Assembly: GCF_014529535.1 (NCBI RefSeq)
Contig: NW_023503375.1
Coordinates: 4,151,620 to 4,215,619, forward strand
Direction of reading: 5' to 3'
Length of the DNA: 64,000 bases
Origin: Bradysia coprophila
Taxonomy: Eukaryota; Arthropoda; Insecta; Diptera; Sciaridae
Every line of letters starts with the position of its first letter. Position 1 is the stretch's first letter. The notes beneath the pieces are model-generated. The model was not told the DNA's origin. It saw only the letters and a list, made by a program, of their open reading frames with translations, and did no database searches. The position numbers and the translations under genes were made by a program. This document shows, piece after piece, positions 1-13,400 of the stretch.

Positions 1-32
1 TTTTCGAAATTTTTTCCAAAATTTCCAAAAAA

Positions 33-263
33 CTGCGAACGTTCAAAAACCGAATTTTTCCATAATTTCGAACGGTTTTGGCAACTCCGATGATTTTGTT
101 TGATTATTGACGCTCCCATCTTTCAAATTAATCATGCTCGACTTCATTTGAAAGCTGATAGTGTCAAGAAATAATCGAAAGTCAGCTAAAACACAAGGCT
201 GAGTTCAGGAGTTGCCAAAACCGTTCGAAATTGTGGAAAAACTCGGTTTTTGGACGTTCGCAG
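33..263. repeat. Foldback element with 56-nt arms
   Basis: Arms at 33-88 and 208-263 are inverted near-copies of each other, both containing the motif CTGCGAACGTTC at the outer end and GGCAACTCC at the inner end. The 119-bp centre is unrelated AT-rich sequence. No coding capacity. No clear target-site duplication was seen, so the superfamily is not assigned. The window start may cut off outer sequence. Confidence 0.6.
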
Positions 264-660
264 CATTTAAAAAAATTAGGCCCTGTTTCGATCTGTCAAA
301 GTTCGTTTTTACCGAATGATGGAAGAAACCTATAGGTTCCTTAGACCTTCCGTTGGTTGTTCTTTTTAGGGAAGGAGCACTAGCGTCACGAACTCCGCGA
401 TCGCTTCGTTCATGATACTACAAATTATTATCTACATGAGACAACAAAACCACAGCGAGTAATAAATAAAGAATTTTTATTATTAACCTAGTATTATGGC
501 TGCTTTGCAAAACAGTATCATTTGCAAATTGTTTCTCTTAAAAATGTCTAAAACGTAAATTAAATTCAATTAAAAACAAACAATTGGTATGTGCATTGCA
601 CATCATAAATAGCGCTATTCAAAAAGCACAAAAGCTTTTTAAAAAATTCAACACATTCTC

Positions 661-2409
661 TTAGAAACGACTTATTGCATCACATTTTTGTTGGCTTTCT
701 TTTTCGCTTTTGTTCGATGCTCGTCTCGCATCCGCCAAATTGATTGACTTTACATGTTCTTTCTTATGAAACAGCTCCGCTATGCTATCCAAATCTCTAC
801 CCTTCGTTTCCGGAACGAAGATAACGACAAATATGACTCCGACAATGCAAAGTGCTGAGTATATCCAAAATGTACCAGCAGTTGTTATGACCTGATTCAA
901 AATCATTTTTTTTTAATTTAGAAAATTCAGCAACAATCTGAATCTATCAAATTTACCCTCTCCAACGGATGAAATGTTTTAATGACTGCAAACATCATAC
1001 CCAAATTCATCGAGCCAGCGATGGAACTCAGTGTACTCCGTTGAGCCGTCGGAAATATTTCTCCCATTAGTAGAAAGGGAATGCAACCGAAGCCAACCGA
1101 AAATCCAATCATAAACACAATCAGACTGACTAACGGAAGGAAGCCGAACGAATGGTTTCCCTGTTGATTCAAGTAATAGGCGACTCCCATCGATGCGTTC
1201 GAAATGCTCATTACGATTCCAGACACGATTAGCAGCGGTTTTCGGCCAGATTTATCGACAAACAGGAGGGAAGCAATGTTACTGACTAATTGCACTGTTC
1301 CCACAAGTATTGTGGCCAAGTTTCCGTCGATGGAACTTCCTGTTTTAATTTGAAAAGTTTACTGTTTTGGCCCATGACATGAGTGCTGTTCCAAATTACC
1401 TGAAGATCGAAATATCTCGACGGTAAAAAATATAATCGAATCGATTCCACTCAGTTGTTGAATTGCTAGCAAAGTCAGTCCGATGGCCAATGGCATGAGA
1501 ACAGGTCGGCTCATTAAAGTTTCCCATGAGTGTGCGTTGTCATTCGATTTGTTGATTTGTTGAATCGGTTTTTCAGTTACGCTAAAATAAGCAAATTACA
1601 AACGATTCTGTAGCTATCAAGTCGATAGGACGAACCTTCCTTTTTCGATTACATTGAGCGATGTCACATTTTTATTCGCAGATTCCAATCCCAACCATTC
1701 AGCAGCTTTGTCTGCTTCTTTGTGCATATTTCTACTGCGTAACCACACCGGTGACCTGGGCAACGTTACAACTACTATTGTCAGACAGACCGCTACGCCG
1801 CAGCATGTCCAAGCAAGATTATCCCATGTGAAAAATGTTCCCAAAATATAGGCCGTCAATACACCTGTTGACATTAAAATGGACGGAAATGATCCAATGA
1901 CGCCCCTTATTCTCGGATCCGTGCACTCCGTCACCTAATGATAATAGTTATAGCCTTACACAGTACAATGGCTCAACGACTTGATCTTACATATATCTGT
2001 GCTGATGGCAAAGTCAACCCGACACAAAATCCGGCCAACATTCTTCCTGCCATTAGGTACTGCCAACTAATCCCATAAGCGATGACAGCCCATGATAGCG
2101 CCCATATTGGAGCGGCAAATAGTATTGTGTACTTTCTACCGATAAAATGCATTAGTGGACCCGCAACAAGACTTCCAAAGAACGCTCCAGCCGGTGGAAT
2201 AGAGCCTGCAATTTGGTACATCGAATATGGAATTAATAGCCAGATTAGAAGGGAATTAGTTCCAGGAAATTACTTGTCCACGATGCAATGATTTTATTCG
2301 GTAGCAGTTCCGGATTTAGTTCTTCCATAGATGGCACAGCTGGCGATGAGTATCCTCGCACGAGCCCGATGCAAAAGTACGACATTGATACGCATAATGA
2401 CAGTATTGT
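661..2409 (-). CDS. MFS sugar transporter, Tret1-like (facilitated trehalose/hexose transporter), 5' end not found
   Basis: A 12-helix major facilitator that should move trehalose or hexoses across the plasma membrane. Exons, read on the minus strand: 2409-2274, 2205-1991, 1934-1636, 1581-1400, 1339-957 and 891-661, all with GT-AG borders and matching phases. Diagnostic motifs appear in order: SWTSSIPPAGAFFG, then FIGRKYTIL (first GRK loop), LPRSPVWL, QQLSGIDSIIFY in helix 7, DKSGRKPLL (second GRK loop), GEIFPTAQRS and PETKGRDLDSI near the C terminus. The usual PESPRWL motif reads PRSPVWL, so the conserved Glu is Arg here. The first exon seen starts inside the N-terminal region (TILSLCVSMSYFCIGLVRGY), so at least one upstream exon with the start codon lies beyond 2410 and was not located. 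The sugar-porter family assignment is secure; trehalose as substrate is inference. Confidence 0.88.
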
Positions 2410-3285
2410 CTAAATAATTAAACAAAAAAAGATGACTTGCTTTACTTTAAATGGTATTGCATGCCTTATAGATTATGAAGATGTCTTTCGTTTCAATTAA
2501 AACTTAATTAGCATTAATTAGACAGCTGTGAATCAAATTACGGTATAATTATATACACAGAAGATGAATAAGAAATCTATCAACCAGACGACACATTTTT
2601 ATGGTGATTTCATTTCAGATAGAAATAATATTTAATTCTGTTAACTAATATTCGTGCTTTGTTTTGACGTGATTTCAATTTGTTGGTTGATTCAGATGGA
2701 ACAAGTGATTAGAAACAAAAAATTTTATTGTTTCATTGCACGACATTTTGTGCGTCATTTTGGTGTCGTAATGGGAGATTTGTAGGTACTAGTGCTGTAA
2801 AGTGATGTGTTAAAATTGCTTCAATTCATTTCTCTCAATCAATCAAATTACGAGAACCTACTTCGATATGGTTAACAAAACGTAGTTTTTCGCAGACTAT
2901 ATATAGAGTGCAATTTTACCCTGTTCCCTAGAACTCATCGATAGCTTTCCAACGAGCTATCGCATTTAAAAATCGGTAGAAATTTCTACACGTTTTGTAT
3001 TGAAAGAAATGAAAATCAATTTTAGGAAATTTTCCATCCCAACTTCATTTTCTCATAGTGGTCCCAATGGCACTAAAACTGGGAAATTGGATGAGTTTTG
3101 ACATAAGTAGTTTGCGTAATGGTCTAATTAAAATTCCTTCAAACATCCATTTTTCTCAGGAATTGTCTAGAAAATGGTTAGTTTGAAGGACATTTGCGAG
3201 ACCATCACGCAGCCTACCTATGTCTTTGAATACACCATACACAAAAATACCTTTCACGTTAAGCTCCACAACGAAAACATGGTCA

Positions 3286-4233
3286 GAGGGATTCTTTTGA
3301 AAAACAGCCTACCGAAATCGGACGCATTTTTATGTGCTTTTGGGCCAAATAGGTCTTATGGAAGTTTGAAGGCATCTACGATGAAATATGAGAAGTTGAA
3401 ATGTTAAAGTGCACATATTTCATCGTATATGCATCCAAACCCCATAAGACCCTATTTGGCCCAAAAGCACATAAAATTACCTTTGTGCCACCGAGAATTG
3501 AAATACGACGGATTTCAATATCGATAACTAGATTGAAATGTCCAAAATTACAACACCCGTTTTCATGGCTTATTACAACACTCAAACCAGTGTTGAAATG
3601 AAATTCGTATGAGTTATTACAGCATTCGTTTTAAAAAAATGCAAAGCAACGTGATCGATCAAATTCGAAGAGTGATTGTTTACAATGAAAATTCTGAATT
3701 TTTGTGCATTTGTCTATTTCAATTCTCGGTTGGCACAAAGCATGATGTGTTACACGTATTGTAATTAGATTTTTTCAGCACACGACCAAAACTTGGGTCT
3801 AGTGCTGAAAAAATCAACATTACAATACTTGTAACACAACATACTATTTAAATGATACCCCACACCACCATGTACGGCTGGTGTAACTAGAGAAATATTG
3901 GTAAGAAAAGTGCTAGTTTTCTGTTGAAAACTTCAACTGCACATATTTCAGTGTGGATTAATTTTAAAACCAATGAGTCTCTCAATAGTACATGTGACTA
4001 CCTTTCTAATGACACCCCACACGACCCTGTACGGCTCGTATACCTGGAGAAATTTTGGTAAGAAAAGTGCAAATTTTCGGCTTTCGATCACCTTTCACCA
4101 GCCATAAAAGCTTCGAAGAATTTTTTGAAAGTGGTTCTGGCTTCGAGGGTCGAAGTCTTTTCTAGATACCTATAAAAAGTTCCACTAGAAAACACGCCCG
4201 ATTTCGGTAGGCTGTTTTTCAAAAGAATCCCTC
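3286..4233. mobile_element. 948-bp non-autonomous DNA element, TIR GAGGGATTCTTTTGAAAA, 3-bp TSD
   Basis: The left end (3286) and right end (4233) are inverted copies over about 37 nt beginning GAGGGATTCTTTTGAAAA. They are flanked by the trinucleotide TCA on both sides (3283-3285 and 4234-4236), read as a 3-bp target-site duplication. The interior contains smaller palindromes, for example around 3338-3470 and 3480-3740, and an internal partial duplication near 3850-3900 and 4010-4070. There is no transposase frame. The same terminus occurs at 39073-40000 and 40196-40492 in this window. A 3-bp duplication is compatible with Harbinger-like or CACTA-like elements, but neither terminal motif fits, so the superfamily is left open. 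Confidence 0.75.
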
Positions 4234-6546
4234 TCAGCGATTGGATTGATATATGGAATGATGTGACTCATGTTCTCCATTGCGTTTAACCTCTTTATTT
4301 ATCCGCCATTTTTACTTTTATATTAGTTTTCGCTCAATTATCTTGGACTTTCTATTTCTATTTCCTTCTATCGTCCTTGCCCTAGGTAGTCTACCTCTAT
4401 GGTCCTTCCTATCCGTTATCTATTTGTGACGATTTATGACCATCTATTGTTGGAAGATACCAATAGAAATTCCCCTCGCAGGTATCTATTTCCGAGAAAA
4501 TACAATTCATGCCCAATAATCTCCCTATTCCGAAAATAGAAACAATGCACCTTGACCACGAATTCCGCTTCCGAGTTCCGACAGTGTCATTCAAAACATT
4601 TCATTTTTTCATATGTAATTGTTCAGTTATGCCATCGCCATTTATTCACTTAATTTTAATATTTCTGCAAATTGTAACAAAATCAGTCCGTCTAACTAAA
4701 AATAAAATATTTGATTCTCTTTTGTCAGCCAACCGTTTGTCCAATCAATTCTAACTATCCAATGAGTGTGAATTGGATGAAGATTGCAACAACTAACGTC
4801 TAACAGTATAATTTGTATTATCGCTTAAAGCGTGAATTAATAGACTTGTATAAGCACGGTGTTATCGTTTATTATGCGCCTTCGTAAGTTTGTTTTGCAT
4901 TGTGTATGTGTGTCGCTGTGGATATGATGGCAAAAAAAAAAAAGAAAACTGAATGCAAATTAAATGAAATGTGGGTCGTTATAACGAATATGCTTATCGG
5001 TTCAATGTTCAATTTTTTTTTTCATTTATTGTCACCGAAATACACACTGAACCAACAGCGATAATTGCCATAATTCAATTATATTTTCTTCGTTCTTTGG
5101 TCTCGTCATCAACGTTATAGTTTAAGAATGAGATTTTTCCTTCAAAATATCCTAATGTCAACAGGACTCCCGTTCCTAAATTATGCCATTAGTTACATGT
5201 CTTATACAGCAAAGTGTATTATAATAATAAAAATTTTGAAGTAATAGATTCTGTATCAAACACTAGATATTAGTGACGCTCAACACAAATGAAGTAACGG
5301 ATTCAACGATTTCGATGCGATACGCTTCCTGCTTCTGAAAGTCTAAAAACACATTTGTGAACCTTCCTCAGCTACGAAGAAAAATTAAAATGAAAGATCA
5401 GGGATTTTAGACTATGCAGACCAAGCCAATTACGTAATTACCGAGATAGGTCAGTTTTCTAAAAGAAATCTGCCCTTAAATACCGACGATGTGGACTTAT
5501 GGTGTTCTTTTCGATATAATACACCAACTACCTACGCCAAACATTGTTGAGGTCATCTAAAGTCAAAGCACATTTTGCATTGTTTGTTTATCCGAAATGT
5601 TGCGGAAGGTCTTTTAAATATCGGGTACGTCATCCTAAATTTTCATTGTTTATTTTCTTTCACAACGGAAACATCCAAATGTTGTGACCAATTATCGTGT
5701 GAATGATAAACGTTTCTATTAAAAAATATCGCCGACTGAACAATAGCGTCATATGTCTTCAATTCAAGACGTTCTTTGGCACTGTGCTAACCAACTAATT
5801 ATACTAATCGTTAGTCCAATTAGAACATATTTATTTGTCATTTTAAATAGTTCGAATTTGCTTAATTCACACGATAAACCACAACTATATTCTCGTGACA
5901 GAGGTGATCGGTCAAAGTCCGAAAGGATGCAGTAAAGGCTATAAAGGTATTTGTACTGGATGAAAATGAAATTCTCAACAGTTTGTAAACCAAGTCTGAT
6001 CATGCATTAACTAACTGTTGCGGACGGCTATCATTTGTTTTCGATGACGACTTCAGGACTCTGGCGAATGTAGTCTTAGATAGCAAAAATCATGTTTAAA
6101 AAAAAAATTGTTTCATCTCTTGAAAATATTTAGATCAAAAGAAGTAGTAGATTCAATAGCAAAAGTGTTGACATGCTCGCCGTTTGTGAGTGGTTAAAAG
6201 AGAATAAATAGATCAGGGGAATGCGTTTTTCGCACTTTCGAGACTTTTTTATTGCATTTGGGGTGTAATGTTTTGTTTGCAGTTTTATGTACTTGGACGC
6301 TTGTTGTAAACTATATGTGAGCTGGACAGCGTCGCTACATTTTTTCCCAACCCAACTGAACTTTTTCTGAACTTCCATTTTGCAAGAGGCGAGAGCCATG
6401 ACAAGTTATGACTGGCTGATGGCCTTTAGATGATGGAGCAATTGTTATTTTAAAGATCACTGTTCGTTCAGAACGCCTTCCATCAACCAATATTTTTAAC
6501 AGAGTTAACGTGCAGGCACTAGACAAAAAGTTCCGACAGACAATTA

Positions 6547-6906
6547 GGCCTGTTCATTTTAGAGAAATAGTCTCAAATTCATCCGGCATGGTGTCTATCT
6601 GGTCCGGAAGGCTAAAATATTGGACCCGTATTTTTTTTAGAATTTAAAAAAATAGTTTAGATCTGGGGAGCGAAGCATTTGTTCAAATGTACGAAAGCGT
6701 TGGTTAGAAGAGAGAAGAATGATGGTGTATATCTTTTTTACTCTTCTAACCAACGCATTCGTACATTTGAACAAATGCTTTGCTCCCCAGGTCTAAACTA
6801 TTTTTTTAAATTCTAAAAAAAATACGGGTCCAACATTTTAGCCTTCCGGACCAGATAAACACCATGCCGGATGAATTTGAGACTATTTCTCTAAAATGAA
6901 CAGGCC
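6547..6906. mobile_element. 360-bp near-perfect palindromic MITE, TTA target duplication
   Basis: Almost the whole element is two arms of about 170 nt in inverted orientation, ending GGCCTGTTCATTTTAGAG. TTA flanks both ends (6544-6546 and 6907-6909), as expected for PIF/Harbinger-type insertion. The inner part, with CTGGTCCGGAAGGC and the AAATGTACGAAAGCG block, is shared with the shorter element at 52388-52619. No coding capacity. Confidence 0.75.
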
Positions 6907-7309
6907 TTACAGACATCCATATTAAAAAGTGGTTTTAATTTTCAATTAAAAAGATTTAACAAAAAAGATTATTTTACGAGACCATTAGGTCAATTTTATT
7001 GCGCTTAAACAGCACGAACAATGTGCACAATGTCACGAAAAACCGCATTATCTGTTTTTAATTTCTTTTACGTGTTAACGGCAATGTAAATGGCCCTTCG
7101 CTCATATGAAAGATGCATTTACTTTGACTAATCACGTAAAGCACAGTACGTACGTGATTCCAGATTTTTATTCTCGTCGAAATAGAAATTTGGAACCATG
7201 GACGTAATGTTCTAATATTTTCCGACGAATAGAAAATAGTGACGCGAATAGTTTCCGTAAAATCCTATTTTTATACTCCATCAACACAGTTCAAACAAAA
7301 TTGATTGTA

Positions 7310-7424
7310 GTTAACAGCCGCCAAATGGAGTACTATTTTGTGTGATATTGTTTCTTTACATGTGACACACTGTCAAGTTCAGTATACCATATTTAGACTA
7401 CCACTCATGTTTGAAGTGCGTTGA
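7310..7424. repeat. Partial copy of the CCAACGCACTTCAAGC dispersed repeat
   Basis: This stretch has the block AGCCGCCAAATGGAGTAC at the left and the complement of CGCACTTCAA followed by CTCATG at the right end. The same order of blocks occurs near 8848-8995 and 47830-47966, with related ends at 8714, 47712 and 58548. It looks like a decayed MITE; no target duplication could be fixed. Confidence 0.45.
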
Positions 7425-8713
7425 CTCTATTCAATTTCAACTATAGTTTAACCTGTCACATACCATATGACCAGTATTATTATCGGGTCTATCCATCAAT
7501 CAACGTATTTTTATTCGTTTGACTTAAAATCTTGTACTTCAATTTTTTGTAACATTTTACTATATAAATGAGCAAAGTACCCATATCTTGTCATTGTTTT
7601 TGTCGTCGTTATCGATGAAAGGCCGTATGTGACAGTAATTCGAATTACAATGCAATACGAATGAGACAAATATAATACGAAGTTGTTAGAGCGAGTAGGA
7701 TAAAAATGCTCCGAAAATCGAACATTTTAAGCGACTGGGAACATTCGAAATAACTATCTACTTCACTCCACTGAAATCAACGTTTTTCTTTTGAAAGGGA
7801 AAAATTTGTTGGAAATCGATAAATTCTATCTTTTCGTTCCAACTTTGTTAAATGTGAAATTTTTAACGATCTGGTATAAATGAATGCACTATCATAGTGA
7901 CCACAGATTACAAAAAGTCCTACTAAAAATGGACGAATTAAAATGCGTTCATTGCTTAAATAATGGTCACTGTTCAAGTTTTCATATAAGTTTCACTGAA
8001 TTTTAATTTTAATCAAAGGAAAATAAAATCCTGCAACAAACCTGCTTAATAACTCCTTTGTTATTGGCATAAAACAACGGTAGGTCCAACATTTTTCCTT
8101 TTTTTTCTATTTAATCCAATGTCAAATTATGTTAAATGTTAAATCAAAAACAATATTCAACAGTCCACGATCCACAAAACTTCACGATTTGTTTGGATTT
8201 AAAACTATAGAAACAATCGGCAAACTTTTTTTTACAACTCACAACCACCACATGCTAGAACCGATAGAACGGAGAACGATATGATAATTTGTCGCGATCG
8301 CCACCAACTATTATATCTAATGTTACTGATTCAAAAGATTGAATTGAATTATATATATGCATGATGGATGTCTTTGCTTTTTCAATCACGTTACATTCAA
8401 TTATGAAATACAAATTAAATGCAAACAAATAAATAACATTTTTTTTTTTGGAAACCTGTCACGTGAAAATGATATTTTTATTTGCGATGTACATGATGTG
8501 ATTATTATGCGTTTGTATCGACAATAAAAGTAAATAAATAGTTCATAATCTCACCTCATTAGGATGAATGATGCTGAATCTGTCTTCAATCGTTTAGTAT
8601 GTTTCACTATCGCACATCACCTGACTCAATTGATCAATATTTGAAGCTACGCGGAGACCCCTACGATGTTATATACACCAATTGTGTAAAGGATACGTTG
8701 AAATCCTTTCTAT

Positions 8714-8995
8714 TAACGCACTTCAACCATGAGTGGTGCTCTAATTAGGGACCTGAAACTTGACAGTGTGTCGTGTCATACAACTGTGGTACTCTAAATA
8801 TGGTACTGAAACTTGACAGTGTTTCACACAACTGTAAAAAACCGTTTCACCAACGCACTTCAAGCAAAAGTGATCATAGTAGACAGCTGCCAAATAGAGT
8901 ACTATTTTGTATGAAATGTTTTTTTCACAGTGTTTTCAGACACTGTCAAGTTTCAATACCCTATTTAGAGTACCACAGTTATGCAAGAAAGCTCT
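8714..8995. repeat. Two adjacent copies of the CCAACGCACTTCAAGC MITE family
   Basis: One end starts at 8714 (AACGCACTTCAACCATGAG) and a second copy runs from about 8848 to 8995. Each carries the motif TAGAGTACTATTTTGTATG or its relatives and an inverted end reading CTATTTAGAGTACCAC. The interior repeats the phrase GAAACTTGACAGTGT. No protein is encoded. The family recurs at 7310, 47700-47966 and 58548. Confidence 0.5.
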
Positions 8996-9310
8996 GTGAT
9001 GTGGTCATAAATCTATTCAATAATTAGATCAACTGCCAAACACACTTACAACTGAGACATCATTCTGCTTGCAGATAGTTCTGAGGTCATTTTTTTCTTG
9101 TAGAAATGGGAAAAGTACCTTCTGTCCGGCAAGCCTTCGATCCCTACGTACTATCAAACTTAACTTTTGGCTACAGAAATTCACCATCTTGTGGTAGACA
9201 ATATTTAGCATTGTACGATCAGGTAAGTCGACTTATGCTTATCACATCAACCTTTACCCTTCATTGATGTTATGCAGTGAACCATAACTCTGGAACTAGC
9301 AGACCAGGCC

Positions 9311-9376
9311 CACAGCACTGCTCCTAGCATGAACACTGTATTGACAACCGCTTAAAAATTTTGAGTCAGTGCTGTG
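9311..9376. repeat. Short foldback of the CAGCACTGCTTCTAGCATG family
   Basis: A CAGCACTGCTCCTAGCATG end faces an inverted CAGTGCTG about 55 nt later, and the flanks carry CAGGCCC or AGGCCC on both sides. Other ends of this family lie at 30480-30520, 32996-33191, 33324-33811, 40520-40545 and 62128-62145. Confidence 0.45.
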
Positions 9377-10448
9377 CCAGGCCCGTACTGGTCATATGAG
9401 GCAACTTGGAAGTAATTAGTAATTTTATTGAATTTGACATATTGTCGCCTTTCAATAGAGCTTTTTGGCGACATTTCTTGTTTTTAAGCGCCTTTCTCCT
9501 ACAATTCAAAGTCACGCCTTTTAGTAGCCAGTCCGGCCACCAGTTGACTGATTTTTTACAACGTCGAGGTTGGATGTTGCTGTTACACCATTCGGTGGTT
9601 ACAAAAAAAAAATTAGCGACTCGAATTTCCAGGAAAGACGAAGGTGTTTTTTCTGATAATTTACTGTCTTCGATCTCAATCATTTTTGACCCGCAGGTTA
9701 TAACAGCCGCCTAGCAAAACTTAATAGTCCACTACTTCAGACAGGTCTAAAAACTGAACAAAGCTAACGCTGAAACTACAATTAGATTGAAAAAGTGATA
9801 CGAAATTATGAACGATTGAATCAATTTTAATTGAATGCAGATTGTTTTATCTTCCCGTAGACTTAGCTCTGGCTGTAAAATAATAAATATCATTGTCACA
9901 GTCATGTGCGCAAAATCGGAAGCTTCTACTCAATGAAATAGTCGCAATTATCCTCCATTTCTTAAATACCTGTACAATGGTACAAACAAACGATACTTTA
10001 GGTATGGATACGTAACATCATAAAATAGTTCGTGAATCGTTATCACAATGAACTACACAGATTGAGTGTTTTCCAGCTGAGATCAGAATCGTTTTTATTG
10101 TCAGATTAAGAGCACTTTGCAATCGTCTTTATTGACTTTAATAAACTTTTCAAGTAAATGTACATGTGCAATTCTATACTATACATAGAATCTATACCGA
10201 AAGACCCATACTGGACTGGAAGCAAAACTATGGAATTTTTTGGCATTTCGAAAGTTCAGTGAATTCAGTATAATTTGCCCTCGAAATAGCCTTTCAGCAG
10301 TGTTATTGACACGTTCTTATTGTGTGAAATAGACAAAGAAAAAGTCGAGTAAAATTTGTAGTAAATTTGACTTTATTTCGGTACCTAGTTATTTAATGAT
10401 ACAATTGCTACGACTGCTATATTGATTGACATGATATTTTATTAACTT

Positions 10449-13400
10449 TTAAATGAAACGATTCAAAACAATTTGGAAATTTTCGGTGACCAAATAATCA
10501 TCCTGGAATATAACCACCAAATTTACTTCGAATTCTGAAAAGAAAAATGAGTCAGAACAATCATTAGCATAATCATCGTTAAGTCGATAACGAAAATATA
10601 GACCGAGAGCCTGTTTGTATGTCAGTGTCCCTCAGTCACCCATACGATGCGTGCTCTAATGGTTTTACTTTTCAAGGTCAAGGCAAGGGAAATCATCAAA
10701 AAACTAATAGTTTCCCGCCTAAATGTAGGCTACAAATTTACAAAGGGTACATTGCTCTTGATTGGAACAGTAAAAAATTTAGTTACTGTACGGTGAAAAA
10801 ACCGAACACCGTTAACACGTTGTTAGATCAAACTGTTTGATTAGTGCGGAAAAGTAAACAAAAAATCAAAAAAAAAATTGCGGTTTGTGGTAGTAAGTAG
10901 TAAGGTTGATAAGTATAAGCTCAGGTGAATTTTTTGCAGCAAACGTCCTAATTTCTACAACTAGGACGTGTTCAGTAAGTACCGAAAATATCAACATTGT
11001 TACTGTTATTGACTCTACCCTTGAATACCTACCAATTTTAAAGTTTTTCGAAATCAATGTCGGACATGTGAACAGTCGCGGAAAGATCATATAAATTGGT
11101 ATCTGCAATTTGGTGCAGATATTCCCATCGGCAATTTGAATGTTCTGTATTTCGGTTGCGTCCCTCGAATAGCCTTCGGCACAGCCGCAAGTCTCCACTC
11201 GAACCAATTGCATTTCGATTGACTTAACGGCTACTTCGGTGTGTTGAACAGTTATCTGCAAGTTTGATTTGGTCTCAATTATTAACAAACAGAAAAATGG
11301 AAACAAGGATAGCTGTACGACCAATAGGAAATATATTTCGCCAAAGCTATGTAAATTAAAGCATCCGGTGACTAGTGAACTGAACTTTTTTAGAATGTGA
11401 ATGTTCTTCAAGAACAACAAGCTTCAACTCGTTGGCTAGTTTACCATAATGAAGCAAAAAATTTTAGTCGACGTCACTGAAATTTAGATAGAAGTTTGCA
11501 TCAGCTGATTTTCAGCTGAACCACTCATACAAACAAAATTGCTTATAGGTCTTTATACGGGTCTACCACTTACTCGCGCTTGGGTAGTGTAGCTATTCCA
11601 CCCATACAAACAAAGCATAAGCAGTTTTCTTTGAATGAGTAGACCAGCTGAAAAATAGGTGAAGTCAATTCCAATCTTTTCAATGACGTCCACGGTCCTA
11701 AAAGAAAGTGATAGAATTTGTCTAAAGGCAGGCAAATGAAATAATTTAATCATGATTTCGTGATACGTTCGCCGTTAGTAAAGGTATGCTGACTCTTAAT
11801 TGTCAGCTGATTTTCCATTCAAAATGAAAAGCTTTGAATAGAATCATACAAATCCAATGCAGGTATGTAAGTCTCAAACTTATTGTCCCTATGAAAAGAT
11901 CATGAGACTTTGTTATGTAAATGACTATTGTTGATTCGTGATATATTAGCAAATTGCTGTATCTTAGATTTTCGTTACTCGCGATTTTTTGTAGTATAGT
12001 ATTACATATGCCCCTCCTAAATATACGCAAATTTATCTAAGTTATTTCAAAAATCGGTAAGTCTCAGACAGTCACAATATAGCAATTAGCAATGGTATCA
12101 CGCATTTTGTTACAAATTTTCCATAGTAAAAATTCCAGTCACTCTGTTGACATTGGTGTTGCATCAGAGCTTGAAAGCTCACAACGCACTAAAAATTATA
12201 GAGATCGCGACATTTGTTTTTCCGTCACATTGAGTGAATTTGGTTATTTAAACAATATCTATTTGTGTACGTGTACCAAACATGAATCTATTAACAATCT
12301 ACGATGAAAATCGGATAATATTTGATCGAGATACTTTCCATGTAATAGAACGATCTCATCTAAAGTGTGGCTTTTTACACTGTGATCCTAAAGTGCTAAC
12401 TCGGTCGGGACTGAAATTTGGCTTCTCTGTGATGCTTTCTAAATGTGACCTACTTTCAAAACTGTTTTTCGGCCATAATATGATTAACGAGGGGGAAACT
12501 ACGAGAGGAAATACTGGTACCGTTGCTATTGCTATTGGCCAATAGACACCAAGCCGCCAACAGACACCAATATAACACCGTATAACGCATAAAAATATAA
12601 GAGAGGCGAATTTAAGAGAGAACATATACAAACTTCCTCTCAAAAATTCACCACTCTAAGGTTTTCATGCGTTGTACGGTAGATTAGTACACCAACACTT
12701 ACCGATAGAAGGAAATTGTGCGGCAATACACGCTAATCGTTAACATTAAATACGGGTTCATCGGCATGTATTGACGTACCATTTCCTTACAGCTATCACA
12801 AAAAATATTGGTAACTATTGGTATCTATTGACGTCTATTTGCGTAAATTGGTGTCTAATGCCGGTAGTCGTGGCTGTCGACGTCTATTGGTGGCTGTTGG
12901 TGACTGTTAGTGTCATTTGGTGCATATTGGCATCTATTGGTGACTATTTACGTCTATTGGTGACTGTTCCAAGAAAGATCTAAGCGGGAAAATACTTGGT
13001 CAGGTGGATTTGCTATTGATGCCAATAGACACCAATAGCCACCCATAGCTACCCATAGGTGGGACAAGATTTGCTCGCGTAGTTTACCACTCGACGATTT
13101 ACCAACAAAGGTTTCCATATCCACACAGTGCCAGTTTCAGGATTCTACCTTGTTCCCTGGTTTGTAAGTGAAAGTTTTCTGGAGTTACTGGTCTACCTCA
13201 TTGAGGGACATTAAAAATTGTGTCATTGATCACACATAATGTTTGTGTACCCTCCCGTCTCCCTCTTTCCGTTCTTCCATGCATTGCCTTCCACAATGTG
13301 TGTTTGGTGTTTCCTCTTAGTAAACCACCCCATTTCATTTATTGTATGAATTCTGCTTTGTCTTTGAATTATATCTCTGCAAAATGGAGCGTACAACCTT

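Larger units (their letters stand above)
2410..10448. other. Gene-poor stretch with transposon remnants
   Basis: I see no supported gene here. The stretch should contain the missing 5' exon of the sugar transporter, close to 2410. It holds two palindromic DNA elements with target duplications (3286-4233 and 6547-6906), several ends of a dispersed repeat with the motif CCAACGCACTTCAAGC (around 7310-7424 and 8714-8995) and a foldback at 9311-9376. Short open frames in it have no recognisable domains and overlap the palindromes. Confidence 0.6.
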
